The translations under genes and the position numbers were made by a program. Below are positions 1-8,466 of a stretch of 64,000 nt of DNA, piece by piece; position 1 is the first letter of the stretch; every line of letters begins with the position of its first letter. The stretch is from assembly GCA_025355995.1 (NCBI GenBank), contig JANXYQ010000031.1:20934-84933 (forward strand), written 5' to 3'. The stretch comes from Spirochaetaceae bacterium (lineage in GTDB: Bacteria; Spirochaetota; Spirochaetia; Treponematales; Rectinemataceae). The notes under the pieces were generated by a model. It was not told the DNA's origin. It searched no databases and saw only the letters and a program-made list of their open reading frames with translations.

Positions 1-1
1 C

Positions 2-358
2 GCCGCCTACGCCCTCCTCAACGCCGAGCTCTGGAGCATCCTGGCTAAGGCGGTAGCGGAGCGATTCTCGGGCGAGCGAACAAACGAGCTTGTCGCGGAG
101 GCCAGCGCGCGCGAGGACGGCCTCATGAGGGAGGCGGATTTCGCGCGGAGCTACGGCCTCACCCCGAGGGAGTGGGAGACCGCTGCCCTCATCGCCGCCG
201 GGAAAAGCTACAAGGAGACCGCCTACGAGCTCGGCATCTCGATCAAAACCGTGAAGGTCCATATGAGCCGCGTCTACGAGAAGACGGGATCGGCCTCCAA
301 CGTCGGCTTTGTCCTCCTGTTGCGCTCAGGATCGACGTCTACTACAAAAGTCCAATAA
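2..358 (+). CDS. LuxR-type HTH regulator, C-terminal part (5' end outside window)
   Basis: The frame is open from the first base of the window, so the gene starts upstream; about 118 residues are visible. The C-terminal ~60 residues form a LuxR/GerE helix-turn-helix (L-T-P-R-E, then S-Y-K-E-T-A-Y-E-L-G-I-S-I-K-T-V-K-V-H). The visible N-terminal part ends a hydrophobic stretch and aligns with residues ahead of the HTH in the gene at 915-1628, so this is its paralogue and probably also has a membrane sensor domain. A MotA-like small gene follows, as it does after the paralogue. The ligand and target genes are unknown. The DNA-binding assignment is firm; the membrane anchoring is inferred from the paralogue. 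Confidence 0.8.
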   Translation, partial: AAYALLNAELWSILAKAVAERFSGERTNELVAEASAREDGLMREADFARSYGLTPREWETAALIAAGKSYKETAYELGISIKTVKVHMSRVYEKTGSASNVGFVLLLRSGSTSTTKVQ

Positions 359-440
359 CGCGAGCGGCCCGACGCAGCGATATTCGCGATTGTCGGACAG
401 CGGCGATCGGGCCGTAAATTGAATCCGACGAGGAGCTATT

Positions 441-872
441 ATGCGCCGTTTTATCCTGAGCACCCTAGCCCTATTTTTCACCGCGATCTTCGCCTTCGTT
501 TTCGAAGGAGGAGAAATGATGGATTTGCTCCTCCCCTCCCCACTCATCATCGTCGGCTGTGTTTCCGGCTTCGCAGTACTCGCGGTCTGGAGCGTCAAGG
601 ATTGGGGCGGGGCCTGGAAGGACGCTTTCGCCAAGGTCCCAGGTGGGTCAAGCGCCACGACATCGGCGGCGCTCTGGTCCTTCTACGAGAAGGCATGCTA
701 TGCCGCAGGCGTCGTGGGCTTCCTCTTCGGAATAACCATCATCGGGAAGAATTCTGGCCCCATGGATAAACTCGGGGAGTCGATCGCGCTCAACTGTATC
801 ACGCCCATCCTCGCCATCCTCTTCGGCCTGGTAGCGCGGATTCTCAGGGCCAGGGTCGAAAGCAAGAGGTAA
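441..872 (+). CDS. small MotA/TolQ-like membrane protein, copy 1
   Basis: A 143-residue protein with about four hydrophobic segments. Its N-terminal F-E-G-G followed by a P-S-P-L-I-I-V segment resembles TM1-TM2 of MotA. Its C-terminal V-V-G-F-L-F-G-I and T-P-I-L-A-I-L-F-G-L-V-A resemble TM3-TM4 of MotA/TolQ/ExbB proton-channel proteins. The large cytoplasmic domain of true MotA (~290 aa) is missing, and no MotB-like partner is next to it. An AGGAG at 431-435 supports the ATG at 441. The gene is paralogous to 1698-2132 and each follows a LuxR-type regulator. Family membership is moderately sure; whether it conducts ions or acts as a sensor partner is unknown. Confidence 0.6.
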   Translation: MRRFILSTLALFFTAIFAFVFEGGEMMDLLLPSPLIIVGCVSGFAVLAVWSVKDWGGAWKDAFAKVPGGSSATTSAALWSFYEKACYAAGVVGFLFGITIIGKNSGPMDKLGESIALNCITPILAILFGLVARILRARVESKR

Positions 873-880
873 ATTCCGCT

Positions 881-914
881 ATCCAGGCGGCAGGTGATAT
901 ACTGCCGCCTGGAT
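881..914 (+). promoter_or_regulatory. 13-bp perfect hairpin abutting the LuxR-like start codon
   Basis: Arms at 881-893 and 902-914 are perfectly complementary around an 8-nt loop (GTGATATA), and the ATG at 915 follows immediately. No U-tract follows, so it is a poor terminator for the upstream gene. It is either an operator or an mRNA structure limiting initiation of the downstream regulator. No separate Shine-Dalgarno is visible before 915. Confidence 0.55.
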
Positions 915-1628
915 ATGGCACGCACCCTCTTCTTCCTCGAGGCCTTGGCCCTCGCCGCCCTCTCCCTCCTCCTGCCGATCATCGAATCCCAAGCGGCGGC
1001 GGCCTTCATAGTCCCCTTCGCCCTCTCCGTCCTCCTGCCCCTGGCCTGCGTCCTTTCGGTCTGGCCGACGAGGGCCGTCCGCGAAGCCCTCCTCATCGTA
1101 TTCTCTGCCAAAGGGCATGATGCCGGATCCGGGGAGGCTGCACTCGTCCTCGAATCGCTAGGGACCTTTTCCCGGCCCGTATCGGTCATGGGCATCCTGC
1201 TCGCCCTCGCGGTCGCCGCCGCGCGCCTTCCCTCGTCCGGCGACGCGAGGATCTGGTCCTGGCTCGGAGCCTACCTCTGCCTCTATGCCCTGGTAAACGT
1301 CACGCTCTGGCAGACTCTCGCGGCCTTGGCCAAGCGCATAGCCGTTTCCCCGGCGACTTCGGGCCTGAAGGCGCCGGAGGCTATCGAAGCGATAACTGCA
1401 AAGCACGCTCTCTCTCCCAGGGAATCGCAGGCCGCCATCCTAATAGCGCAAGGACGTAGCTATAAGGAAACGGCGGCCGAGCTGGGCATCTCCATCAAGA
1501 CGGTGAAGACGCACATGGGTCGGGTCTACGAGAAAACGGGGGCGGCCTCCAACGTGGCGCTGTCCCTGCTCTTCCGTGGGGCGATGAAATCCGGCGAGAA
1601 TTCAGTGAATCCTACAAAGGTCCGATAG
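915..1628 (+). CDS. membrane-anchored LuxR-type transcriptional regulator
   Basis: A 237-residue protein from the ATG at 915. A GTG at 894 is in frame but lies in the loop of a hairpin, so the ATG is preferred. The N-terminal ~140 residues contain about four hydrophobic helices and no recognisable ligand domain. The last ~65 residues are a LuxR/GerE HTH (L-S-P-R-E-S-Q, Y-K-E-T-A-A-E-L-G-I-S-I-K-T-V-K-T-H-M). There is no receiver domain, so it is probably a one-component membrane regulator. The HTH is nearly the same as in the truncated gene at the window start. It is followed after 69 nt by a MotA-like small protein, so the pair may be one signalling unit (inference). Confidence 0.75.
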   Translation: MARTLFFLEALALAALSLLLPIIESQAAAAFIVPFALSVLLPLACVLSVWPTRAVREALLIVFSAKGHDAGSGEAALVLESLGTFSRPVSVMGILLALAVAAARLPSSGDARIWSWLGAYLCLYALVNVTLWQTLAALAKRIAVSPATSGLKAPEAIEAITAKHALSPRESQAAILIAQGRSYKETAAELGISIKTVKTHMGRVYEKTGAASNVALSLLFRGAMKSGENSVNPTKVR

Positions 1629-1697
1629 CGCGGCAAGTCGGCAGCGGCGATAGTCGAAGCGTCGGTCGGGCCAGGGCTCGCCGCAAAGGAGCTAAGC

Positions 1698-2132
1698 ATG
1701 GCAAGATTCCTGTTCGGTACGGTGGCGATCTTCGCTACCTTCGTGTCTCTGTTCCTCATCGAGGGTGGGAATCTCCTCTCTTTACTGATGCTCTCGCCCT
1801 TGCTCATAGTCATCCTCGTGCCGGCCTTCGCCGTCCTGGCGGTGTGGAGCCTCGGGGACTGGGGCCGGGCCTGGAAGGACGCCCTCGCTCGCGGCGACGC
1901 CGATAGCGCGCCGGATTCGGCCGAGCTCTGGGCTTTCTACGAGAGGATGTGCTACCTGGCCAGCGTCGTCGGCTTCATCCTGGGCCTCGTGATCATCCTT
2001 TCCAACTTGGGCGACATTTCGACCATAGGGAGGCCTCTCGCCGTCGGCCTGATGACGCCCGTATACGCGATCCTCTTCGGGATCGTGGCGAGGATCCTCC
2101 GCGCGAGGGTGGAGAGATCCCGCCGAGCTTGA
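1698..2132 (+). CDS. small MotA/TolQ-like membrane protein, copy 2
   Basis: A 144-residue paralogue of 441-872 with the same plan: a short N-terminal helix, I-E-G-G-N, a second helix with S-P-L-L-I-V, a short cytoplasmic loop (G-D-W-G-R-A-W-K-D-A), then two helices with V-V-G-F-I-L-G-L and T-P-V-Y-A-I-L-F-G-I-V-A. The last two match the TM3-TM4 region of MotA/TolQ/ExbB. An AAAGGAG at 1685-1691 precedes the ATG by a normal distance. It lacks most of the cytoplasmic stator domain, so a flagellar motor role is unlikely. Its function is not known. Confidence 0.6.
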   Translation: MARFLFGTVAIFATFVSLFLIEGGNLLSLLMLSPLLIVILVPAFAVLAVWSLGDWGRAWKDALARGDADSAPDSAELWAFYERMCYLASVVGFILGLVIILSNLGDISTIGRPLAVGLMTPVYAILFGIVARILRARVERSRRA

Positions 2133-2157
2133 CCTTCATAGTTACCTTCTATAGTAT
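2129..2157 (+). promoter_or_regulatory. thrA promoter with near-leaderless start
   Basis: TTGACC (2129-2134), a 17-nt spacer and TAGTAT (2152-2157) form a strong sigma-70-type promoter. The ATG of thrA at 2169 is only 11 nt after the -10 box, so the leader would be about 5 nt with no room for a Shine-Dalgarno. The -35 overlaps the stop region of the preceding gene. Confidence 0.7.
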
Positions 2158-2168
2158 CGCCAGTCACG

Positions 2169-4643
2169 ATGAAGATAGCGAAGTTCGGCGGTACCTCTGT
2201 CGGCAGCCCCGAGGCCGTGAGGGCCCTGGTGGGAATCGTCCGCGAGCGCGGGCAAGCGGTGGTGGTGGTATCCGCCTTCTCGCGCGTCACGGACGCCCTC
2301 ATAGCTACGGCCCGGGCCGCGGCCGCCCGCGATTCCTCGTGGGTCAGCCGCTTCGAGGCCATCGGCGAGCGCCATCGCGAGATGGCGGCGGCCCTCGTGA
2401 AGGGTGAGAGCGCCTCGGCTGAGGCCTACGACAGGATCGAGACCCTCCTCATCGAGCTCCTCGAGGTGCTCTCGGGGATCAAAGCGCTGCGAGAGCTCTC
2501 GGACAGGACCCTCGACCTCGTGATGAGCTTCGGCGAGCGGCTCTCCTCCGTCGTGATCGCCGCCGCCTTCCGCGACGCCGGGATCGACGCCGTCCCCGTG
2601 GACGCCCGGAGCCTGATCGTCGCCGACGGGGACTACGGCAACGCCCGGCCCCGAACCGAGGCCACGGTCAAGGCCATCCGCTCCCGCCTCTTCCCCCGCG
2701 CCGATGTGGGCGCCGTGGGCGACGCGAGCGGCGGTCCCCTGCCCATCGTGACGGGCTTCATAGCCTCCACCCCCTCCGGAGAGACGATCACCCTCGGCCG
2801 CGGCGGCTCCGACTACACGGCCGCGATAATCGGCGCCGTCCTCGGCGCCGAGGAGGTGGAGATCTGGACCGACGTCGACGGCATACTCACCGCCGACCCG
2901 CGCAAGGTCCCCGACGCCTTCAGCCTGGACTCCCTGAGCTACGAGGAGGCGATGGAGCTCTCGCACTTCGGCGCCAAGGTCATCTACCCGCCGACCATTC
3001 AGCCCGCCCTCGAGCGCGGCATCCCCATACGCATACTCAACACCTTCAACCCATCCTTCCCGGGCACCACCATCGCCTCGGACGCGGCGCCCTCGCGCTA
3101 TCCGGTCAGGGGCATCTCGTCGATCTCCGCTGCCGCGCTGGTGCGGGTGCAGGGACCCGGCCTGGTCGGCGTCATGGGGATCGCGATGCGCCTCTTCGGC
3201 TGCCTCGCCCGGCGTCGCGTCAACATCATCCTCATCTCCCAGGCCTCGAGCGAGCGCTCCATCTGCTTCGCCGTCGTGCCCACCGACAAGGACGCCGTCG
3301 TCGCCGCCATAGCCGAGGAGTTCGGCCCCGAGCTGGAGGACGGCCGCATCGGGCCGCCCGTCATCGAGGTCGACAAGGCCATAATCGCCATAGTCGGCGA
3401 GAGGATGAAGCACACGCCCGGCATCTCGGGCCGCGTCTTCCACTCGCTCGGCCGCAACGGCGTCAACATCTCGGCCATCGCCCAGGGCTCTAGCGAGCTC
3501 AACATCTCAGCGGTAGTCGACGCCGCGGACGAAGCGAGGGCGCTCAACGCGATCCACGAGGCCTTCTTCCTCTCGGGAACGAGGTCGGTCAACGTCTTCC
3601 TCGCCGGCTGCGGCCTCGTCGGGGGCACCCTGCTGCGGCAGATCGCCCGCCAGCGGACCGTCCTCTCCGAGGACTACGCGGTCAGGCTCGAGGTGATCGG
3701 CATCGCCAACTCGCGCAAGATGCTGATCCGGGAGTCGGGCATCGGCCTCGAGGGATGGAAGGCCCAGGTCGAGGCCGAGGGCGAGAAGACGGACCTCGCG
3801 GCCTTCGTGGACAAGGCGAGGGAGCTCAGCCTGCCCAACGCGGTGTTCGTAGACTGCACCGCGAGCGACGCCGTGCCCAAGCTCTACGAGCGCGCCCTGC
3901 GGGGCTCCACCGCGGTCGTCACGCCCAACAAGCGTGGCAACACCGGGAGCCTCTCTTTCTACTCCTGCCTCATGAGGGCGACCCGCGAATCCGGCTCTCC
4001 CTATCTCTACGAGACGACCGCCGGAGCCGGGCTGCCCGTAATCTCGACGCTGCACGACCTCATGGTCTCCGGCGACACCATCGTCCGTATCGAGGCCATG
4101 CTTTCGGGGACCATCGGCTACGTCCTCTCCAACTACGACGGATCCACCAGCTTCGCCAGCCTCGTGCGCGAGGCCAAGGAGCTAGGCTACACCGAGCCCG
4201 ACCCCCGCGACGACCTCTGCGCCGCGGACGCCGCCCGCAAGGCCCTCATCCTCGCGCGGGAGTGCGGCCGGGACCTGGAGTTCTCCGACATCGCCATCGA
4301 GCCCCTCCTGCCCGCCTCCTGCATGGAGGCGCCCTCGGTCGACGCCTTCTTCGCCGAGCTCGAGCGCGAGGAGCCCTTCTTCCGCGCGATGCTCGAGCGC
4401 GCCAAGGGAGCGAACCTCGTCTACGCCGCCACCATCGACGAAGCCGGCATCAGGCTGGGCCTGCGCGCGGCCGCCCAGGGCGACCCGCTCTTCGGCCTGC
4501 GCGACGCGGAGAACGTCGTGGCCTACACGACCGAGCGCTACGCCAAGCTGCCCCTCGTGGTCCGCGGCCCCGGCGCCGGCGGCGAGGTCACGGCCGGCGG
4601 CCTCTTCGCGGACATCGTTCGAATCGCGAAATCTCTCGTGTGA
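2169..4643 (+). CDS. thrA: bifunctional aspartokinase / homoserine dehydrogenase
   Basis: An 824-residue protein, the usual length for ThrA. The N-terminal aspartokinase domain (~1-300) starts with K-F-G-G-T-S and has the conserved G-R-G-G-S-D-Y-T-A and W-T-D-V-D-G-I segments. Two ACT-type regulatory domains follow (~315-460). The C-terminal homoserine dehydrogenase has the nucleotide-binding L-A-G-C-G-L-V-G-G near 480 and the T-A-G-A-G-L-P motif. It catalyses the first and third steps from aspartate towards threonine and methionine, in the cytosol. A second, monofunctional aspartokinase lies at 46707-48056 in the lysine operon, so the two branches have separate first enzymes. The gene has its own promoter and no evident Shine-Dalgarno. 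Confidence 0.95.
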   Translation: MKIAKFGGTSVGSPEAVRALVGIVRERGQAVVVVSAFSRVTDALIATARAAAARDSSWVSRFEAIGERHREMAAALVKGESASAEAYDRIETLLIELLEVLSGIKALRELSDRTLDLVMSFGERLSSVVIAAAFRDAGIDAVPVDARSLIVADGDYGNARPRTEATVKAIRSRLFPRADVGAVGDASGGPLPIVTGFIASTPSGETITLGRGGSDYTAAIIGAVLGAEEVEIWTDVDGILTADPRKVPDAFSLDSLSYEEAMELSHFGAKVIYPPTIQPALERGIPIRILNTFNPSFPGTTIASDAAPSRYPVRGISSISAAALVRVQGPGLVGVMGIAMRLFGCLARRRVNIILISQASSERSICFAVVPTDKDAVVAAIAEEFGPELEDGRIGPPVIEVDKAIIAIVGERMKHTPGISGRVFHSLGRNGVNISAIAQGSSELNISAVVDAADEARALNAIHEAFFLSGTRSVNVFLAGCGLVGGTLLRQIARQRTVLSEDYAVRLEVIGIANSRKMLIRESGIGLEGWKAQVEAEGEKTDLAAFVDKARELSLPNAVFVDCTASDAVPKLYERALRGSTAVVTPNKRGNTGSLSFYSCLMRATRESGSPYLYETTAGAGLPVISTLHDLMVSGDTIVRIEAMLSGTIGYVLSNYDGSTSFASLVREAKELGYTEPDPRDDLCAADAARKALILARECGRDLEFSDIAIEPLLPASCMEAPSVDAFFAELEREEPFFRAMLERAKGANLVYAATIDEAGIRLGLRAAAQGDPLFGLRDAENVVAYTTERYAKLPLVVRGPGAGGEVTAGGLFADIVRIAKSLV

Positions 4644-4694
4644 GCCTCAGCAGTCAACGCCATCCTCTTATTTTGTAAAAAATCGAATTAAAGT

Positions 4695-4745
4695 CGAATA
4701 TTCATTCGTTTATCCCTTGACTCTTTTTTCGCTTAACCATATGGT
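4695..4745 (+). promoter_or_regulatory. tetR-like gene promoter with inverted repeat
   Basis: TTGACT (4717-4722), 17-nt spacer, TATGGT (4740-4745). The -10 ends 6 nt before the A of the ATG at 4752, so transcription should begin at the start codon itself. Upstream is CGAAT-N4-ATTCG (4695-4708), a plausible but short operator for the TetR-family product. Confidence 0.6.
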
Positions 4746-4751
4746 CAAAAT

Positions 4752-5378
4752 ATGGAGAATGACGATCCGGACGAAAGCCGCGCCGCGCGAATCAAGGCGG
4801 CCGCCAAGCGGCTCTTCATCGAAAAGGGCTATGACGGCACTACCATGCAGGCTATCGCCGACGATTCCGCGGTCAATAAAGCCCTCCTTCACTACTACTT
4901 CCAGAGCAAGGACAGGCTCTTCCTCCTAATTTTCCGCGAGGAGATGGCGGAGCTCTCGGATCCCCTGTCGACTATTTGGCAGGAGGGCGAGAGGTCTCTC
5001 CTGGCTCGCTTAGAGGACTGGATCGATTCCCAATCCGCCTTCATCGCTCGCGCTCCTCAGCTCCCCCTCTTCATCATCTCGGAGATGGCGCGGAATCCCG
5101 AGCTCATTAAGGGGCTCCTGGCCGAATTCCTTCCTCCTCCGCAGCTGCTCAGGCTCGAGAGCGAGGAGGCATCCGCGGCGGGCGGGTCCGGCCTGCCCGT
5201 CCTGGTCGAGCTCGTCGGCATGGTCTTCTCCCTGGTCTTCTTCCCAGCGCTGGCGGCGCCGATGATCCAGCACCTGCTCGGCGTCGATTCCCCCCTCCTC
5301 GGCGAGCTCATGGCCAGCCAGGCCCGGCTCGCGAAGGAGCTGGTGCGCCGGAGGCTGGGCGGGCTGACTCCGCCCTGA
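4752..5378 (+). CDS. TetR/AcrR-family transcriptional repressor
   Basis: A 208-residue protein. The N-terminal ~60 residues are a typical TetR HTH (I-K-A-A-A-K-R-L-F-I-E-K-G-Y-D-G-T-T-M-Q-A-I-A, then N-K-A-L-L-H-Y-Y-F-Q-S-K-D-R-L). The C-terminal half is a variable helical ligand domain, rich in Pro and Leu, whose ligand cannot be read. It lies 43 nt upstream of an MMPL-type transporter and probably controls that operon and itself. There is no Shine-Dalgarno upstream and the predicted transcript starts at the ATG. Confidence 0.9.
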   Translation: MENDDPDESRAARIKAAAKRLFIEKGYDGTTMQAIADDSAVNKALLHYYFQSKDRLFLLIFREEMAELSDPLSTIWQEGERSLLARLEDWIDSQSAFIARAPQLPLFIISEMARNPELIKGLLAEFLPPPQLLRLESEEASAAGGSGLPVLVELVGMVFSLVFFPALAAPMIQHLLGVDSPLLGELMASQARLAKELVRRRLGGLTPP

Positions 5379-5421
5379 CCTATCGGGTCCCGTTCCGTTT
5401 TTACGTTCCAGGAGGCAATAG

Positions 5422-7674
5422 TTGCATCGATTGATGGAAGCGCTGCTCAAGCGCAGCTGGTGGGTAGTGGGCTTCTTCGTCCTGGCGAGCGCCTTGGCGG
5501 GCCTGGGAGCCCTCCGCATGCATATCAACTTCTCGACGGAATCCTTCTTCCCCAAGAACAACCCGATCATGAAGTCGAGCCGCCAGGTCCAGGAGACCTT
5601 CGGCACGGGCAAGAACGAGATCGTCGTCCTATTCGCCGACGACGTCCTCGTTCCCGCCCGCCTCAACGCGATCAGGGCCCTGACCGCTTCCCTGCAAGGC
5701 ATCGAGGGAGTCACCAAGGTGATCTCCCTGACCGACGCGCCCAGGATGCGCGAGGAGGGCGGCTCCCTCCTCACCGAGGACCTCGTGCCGGCCGACGACC
5801 CCAGCCCCGGCCAGATCGCCGGGATCAAGGACTACCTGGCGTCCAACTACGCCATGAAGGACGGCCTCCTCGCCGCGAAGGACGGGAGCTCAGCCAATCT
5901 CCTAATCCGGATCGACCCGAGCTTCAAGATGGAGACGATGAGCCTCAAGATCGACAAGGTCGTACGGGAGAACTGGAAAGGTCGCTACGAGTCGACCGGG
6001 GAGCCGGTCCTCTCCGAGGAGATCATGAGGATCATGAAAGGCATACCGGCGATGGCCGTCGTCGCCCTCCTCGTCATCCTCGCCTTCCTCTTCCTCAACT
6101 TCCGCTCCCCCCTCGGGATACTCGTCCCCCTGGCCCAGCTCCTCGTCGGCCTCCTATGGGGCCTGGGCTTCCTCGGATGGCTAGGGATCGACTTCCTGGC
6201 CCTGATGGCCATCGCCCCCATCGCCATCCTCGCGGTCGGCTCCTCCTTCTCCCTTCACCTCCTCGGGCGCTACTTCCTCGAGCTCTCGCGCGGGCACGAC
6301 AAGGCGCACGCCATCAGGACCATGCTCGGCAAGACGGGCCTGGGCGTCTTCGTATCCGGCCTGGCCATCTCGGCCTCGATGCTCACCTTCCTCCTCTCGG
6401 AGATCGACATGATCCGCGGCATGGGACTCATGACGGCCGTGGGCATCATCGCCTGCATGTTCGCCTCCCTTGTCCTCCTCCCCGCCCTCCTCAATCTCCT
6501 GCCCGCGCCCAAGATCCGGGCGCGCGGGGAGAAGGACGGCGGCGTGAGCCTCCGCCTGCGACGCCTCGGCGCTTTCATCGGCAGGCATCCCAAGCCCATC
6601 CTGGCGACCGGGGCCCTCCTCGTCCTCCTCTCCCTCGTCGGCATCGCCAGGATCGTCCCCGACTCCTCGCTCGTCGCCTACTTCCCCAAGGACTCCGCGG
6701 CCATCCGCGGCATGTTCGCCGTGGAGAAGGCCTTCGGCGGCTCGACCACCGTGAGCATGGTCGTGAACGGCGACCTCCAGGATCCAGAGCTCTTGAAGGG
6801 CCTCCTCCGCTTCCAGGAGGAGGCGAAGTCGATCCCCGACGTCGGGCCCGTTCAGTCCCTGGCCTCGATCCTGCGCAGCCTCCACGAGACGCTCTCGGGC
6901 CAGGCGGGCATGCCCGCGACGCGCGAGCTCGTGGCCCAGGAGCTTCTCGTCTACCAGGCATCGGGCTCCGTCGACGACGTCAGCTCCCAGGTCAACCTCG
7001 ACTACTCGCAGGGCCTCGTCACCATCCTCGTCCATCGGGTCTCGACCAGCGAGACGAAGGCCATAATCGCCAAGCTCGGAGCGCTCGCGAAGGCGACCCT
7101 GGGCGACGGGGCGACCGTGGAGTTCACCGGGGACTGCTTCATCGAATCCATCCTCGAGAGGATCGTCCTCAGGGACTTCGCCATCAGCTTAAGCCTCGCG
7201 GTGCTCCTGGTGCTGATGATCGACAGCCTCATCAGGAGCTTCCGCGCGGCCCTCGTCACCATCATCGTCCTCTTCTTCACCATCGTCCTCCAGTACGGCG
7301 TCCAAGGCCTCTTCGGCCTCACCTTCAACATGGCCTCGGCCCTCATGGGCGCCTTGGCCATCGGCGTCGGGGACTACGCGATACACTTGACGGTCAGGTA
7401 CATGGAGGACCGCCGGAGGGGCCTCACTCCCGAGAAGGCGATAGAGGAGGCCGTCGCAACCTCCGGCCGGTCGATCGTCTACACCTCATTCACCCTGGGC
7501 GGAGGATTCGCCGCGCTCACCTTCTCGACCTTCGTGCCCGTCGCGACCCTGGGCAAGCTGATGATCTTCACCGTCTTCGCCGTCGGGATCGCGTCCCTGA
7601 CCATCCTGCCAGCGGCCTGCCTCGTCTTCCTCCGCAATCCCGTCAAGAGTAGATTGGAGGTTTCCCATGAATAG
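5422..7674 (+). CDS. MMPL/RND-family transporter
   Basis: A 750-residue inner-membrane protein with RND/MMPL architecture: one N-terminal helix (~13-33), a large extracytoplasmic loop to ~205, a block of five helices (~209-360), a helix near 395-415, a second large loop, and a final helix block (~585-740). It resembles the single-chain lipid/hopanoid-type exporters more than tripartite drug pumps, and no membrane-fusion protein is nearby. GGAGG at 5411-5415 favours the TTG at 5422; an ATG four codons later is an alternative. Its gene overlaps the LolA-like gene by 8 nt. With the barrel protein downstream it probably forms a lipid-trafficking path across the envelope (inference from context). 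Confidence 0.85.
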   Translation: MHRLMEALLKRSWWVVGFFVLASALAGLGALRMHINFSTESFFPKNNPIMKSSRQVQETFGTGKNEIVVLFADDVLVPARLNAIRALTASLQGIEGVTKVISLTDAPRMREEGGSLLTEDLVPADDPSPGQIAGIKDYLASNYAMKDGLLAAKDGSSANLLIRIDPSFKMETMSLKIDKVVRENWKGRYESTGEPVLSEEIMRIMKGIPAMAVVALLVILAFLFLNFRSPLGILVPLAQLLVGLLWGLGFLGWLGIDFLALMAIAPIAILAVGSSFSLHLLGRYFLELSRGHDKAHAIRTMLGKTGLGVFVSGLAISASMLTFLLSEIDMIRGMGLMTAVGIIACMFASLVLLPALLNLLPAPKIRARGEKDGGVSLRLRRLGAFIGRHPKPILATGALLVLLSLVGIARIVPDSSLVAYFPKDSAAIRGMFAVEKAFGGSTTVSMVVNGDLQDPELLKGLLRFQEEAKSIPDVGPVQSLASILRSLHETLSGQAGMPATRELVAQELLVYQASGSVDDVSSQVNLDYSQGLVTILVHRVSTSETKAIIAKLGALAKATLGDGATVEFTGDCFIESILERIVLRDFAISLSLAVLLVLMIDSLIRSFRAALVTIIVLFFTIVLQYGVQGLFGLTFNMASALMGALAIGVGDYAIHLTVRYMEDRRRGLTPEKAIEEAVATSGRSIVYTSFTLGGGFAALTFSTFVPVATLGKLMIFTVFAVGIASLTILPAACLVFLRNPVKSRLEVSHE

Positions 7675-8449
7675 CTACGGTTGTCTCAGGAAGTCCCTCG
7701 CGACCGCGATGGTCGCGGCGACCCTCGCCTTGCTGGCTGCATCGCCCCTGCAAGCCCAGGCCGCGCTCTCCGGCCAGGAGGTGATGGACAAGGTCTACAA
7801 CAGCCCAAAGCCGAAAGGCTCGGTGCTCACGATGGCGATGGTCATCACGAAGAACGGCAAGAGCCTCTCCCGCACGCTTACGACCTGGACGACGGGGGAC
7901 GTCGCAAAGGGCGAGACGGAGAAGACCCTCATGAAGTTCCTGAGCCCGGCGGACGTGAAGGGCTCAGGCTTCCTCAACCTCAAGAAGCCCGACGGCGCCA
8001 CGGAAAGCCTTCTCTGGCTCCCCGCCCTCGGCAAGGTGAGGCGCCTCGGCTCCGGCGCCTCCGACCAGGACCAGGCCTTCTTCGGCTCCGATTTCACCAA
8101 CCGCGACATCAACGGCTTCGTCCGCGCGGACTTCGCCTACGCGGTCGACTCCTTCGCGGGCGGAATTTACGCGGTGACGGCCACTCCGAAGAAAGCCCTA
8201 GGCTACGAGAAGCTCGTCTACCATGTCGATTCGAGCACCTGGAAATACGCGAAGATCGACTACTGGCGCGGCGGCAAACTCGCGAAGTCACAGACCGTCG
8301 CCTACGACAAGGTCCAGGGCTACGACATGCCCACCAGGATACTCATGAGCTCGGCCTCGGGCTCCTCGACGGAGCTGAGTTTCACCGGCTACAAGCTCGA
8401 CCAGGAACTGGGCGACCAGTATTTTACCGAGCGATTCCTCAAGCAATAA
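7667..8449 (+). CDS. outer-membrane lipoprotein-sorting (LolA-like) protein
   Basis: A 260-residue exported protein with a signal peptide ending near P-L-Q-A-Q-A (residues ~25-31). The mature part resembles the LolA-like fold found beside MMPL transporters: an early V-M-D-K-V-Y-N segment, then L-M-K-F-L-S-P-A-D-V-K-G-S-G-F-L, L-W-L-P-A-L-G-K-V-R-R-L, and a G-S-D-F-T-N-R-D segment. GGAGG about 8 nt upstream supports the ATG at 7667, inside the end of the transporter gene. It probably carries a hydrophobic cargo through the periplasm between the transporter and the outer-membrane barrel. The cargo is unknown. Confidence 0.85.
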   Translation: MNSYGCLRKSLATAMVAATLALLAASPLQAQAALSGQEVMDKVYNSPKPKGSVLTMAMVITKNGKSLSRTLTTWTTGDVAKGETEKTLMKFLSPADVKGSGFLNLKKPDGATESLLWLPALGKVRRLGSGASDQDQAFFGSDFTNRDINGFVRADFAYAVDSFAGGIYAVTATPKKALGYEKLVYHVDSSTWKYAKIDYWRGGKLAKSQTVAYDKVQGYDMPTRILMSSASGSSTELSFTGYKLDQELGDQYFTERFLKQ

Positions 8450-8466
8450 TTAAGCAGGAGACGGCT

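Noticed and set aside
2142..3443. A 433-codon open frame on the minus strand, opposite thrA
   Set aside because: It is antisense to conserved thrA codons, with low-complexity Gly/Asp/Arg composition typical of shadow frames.
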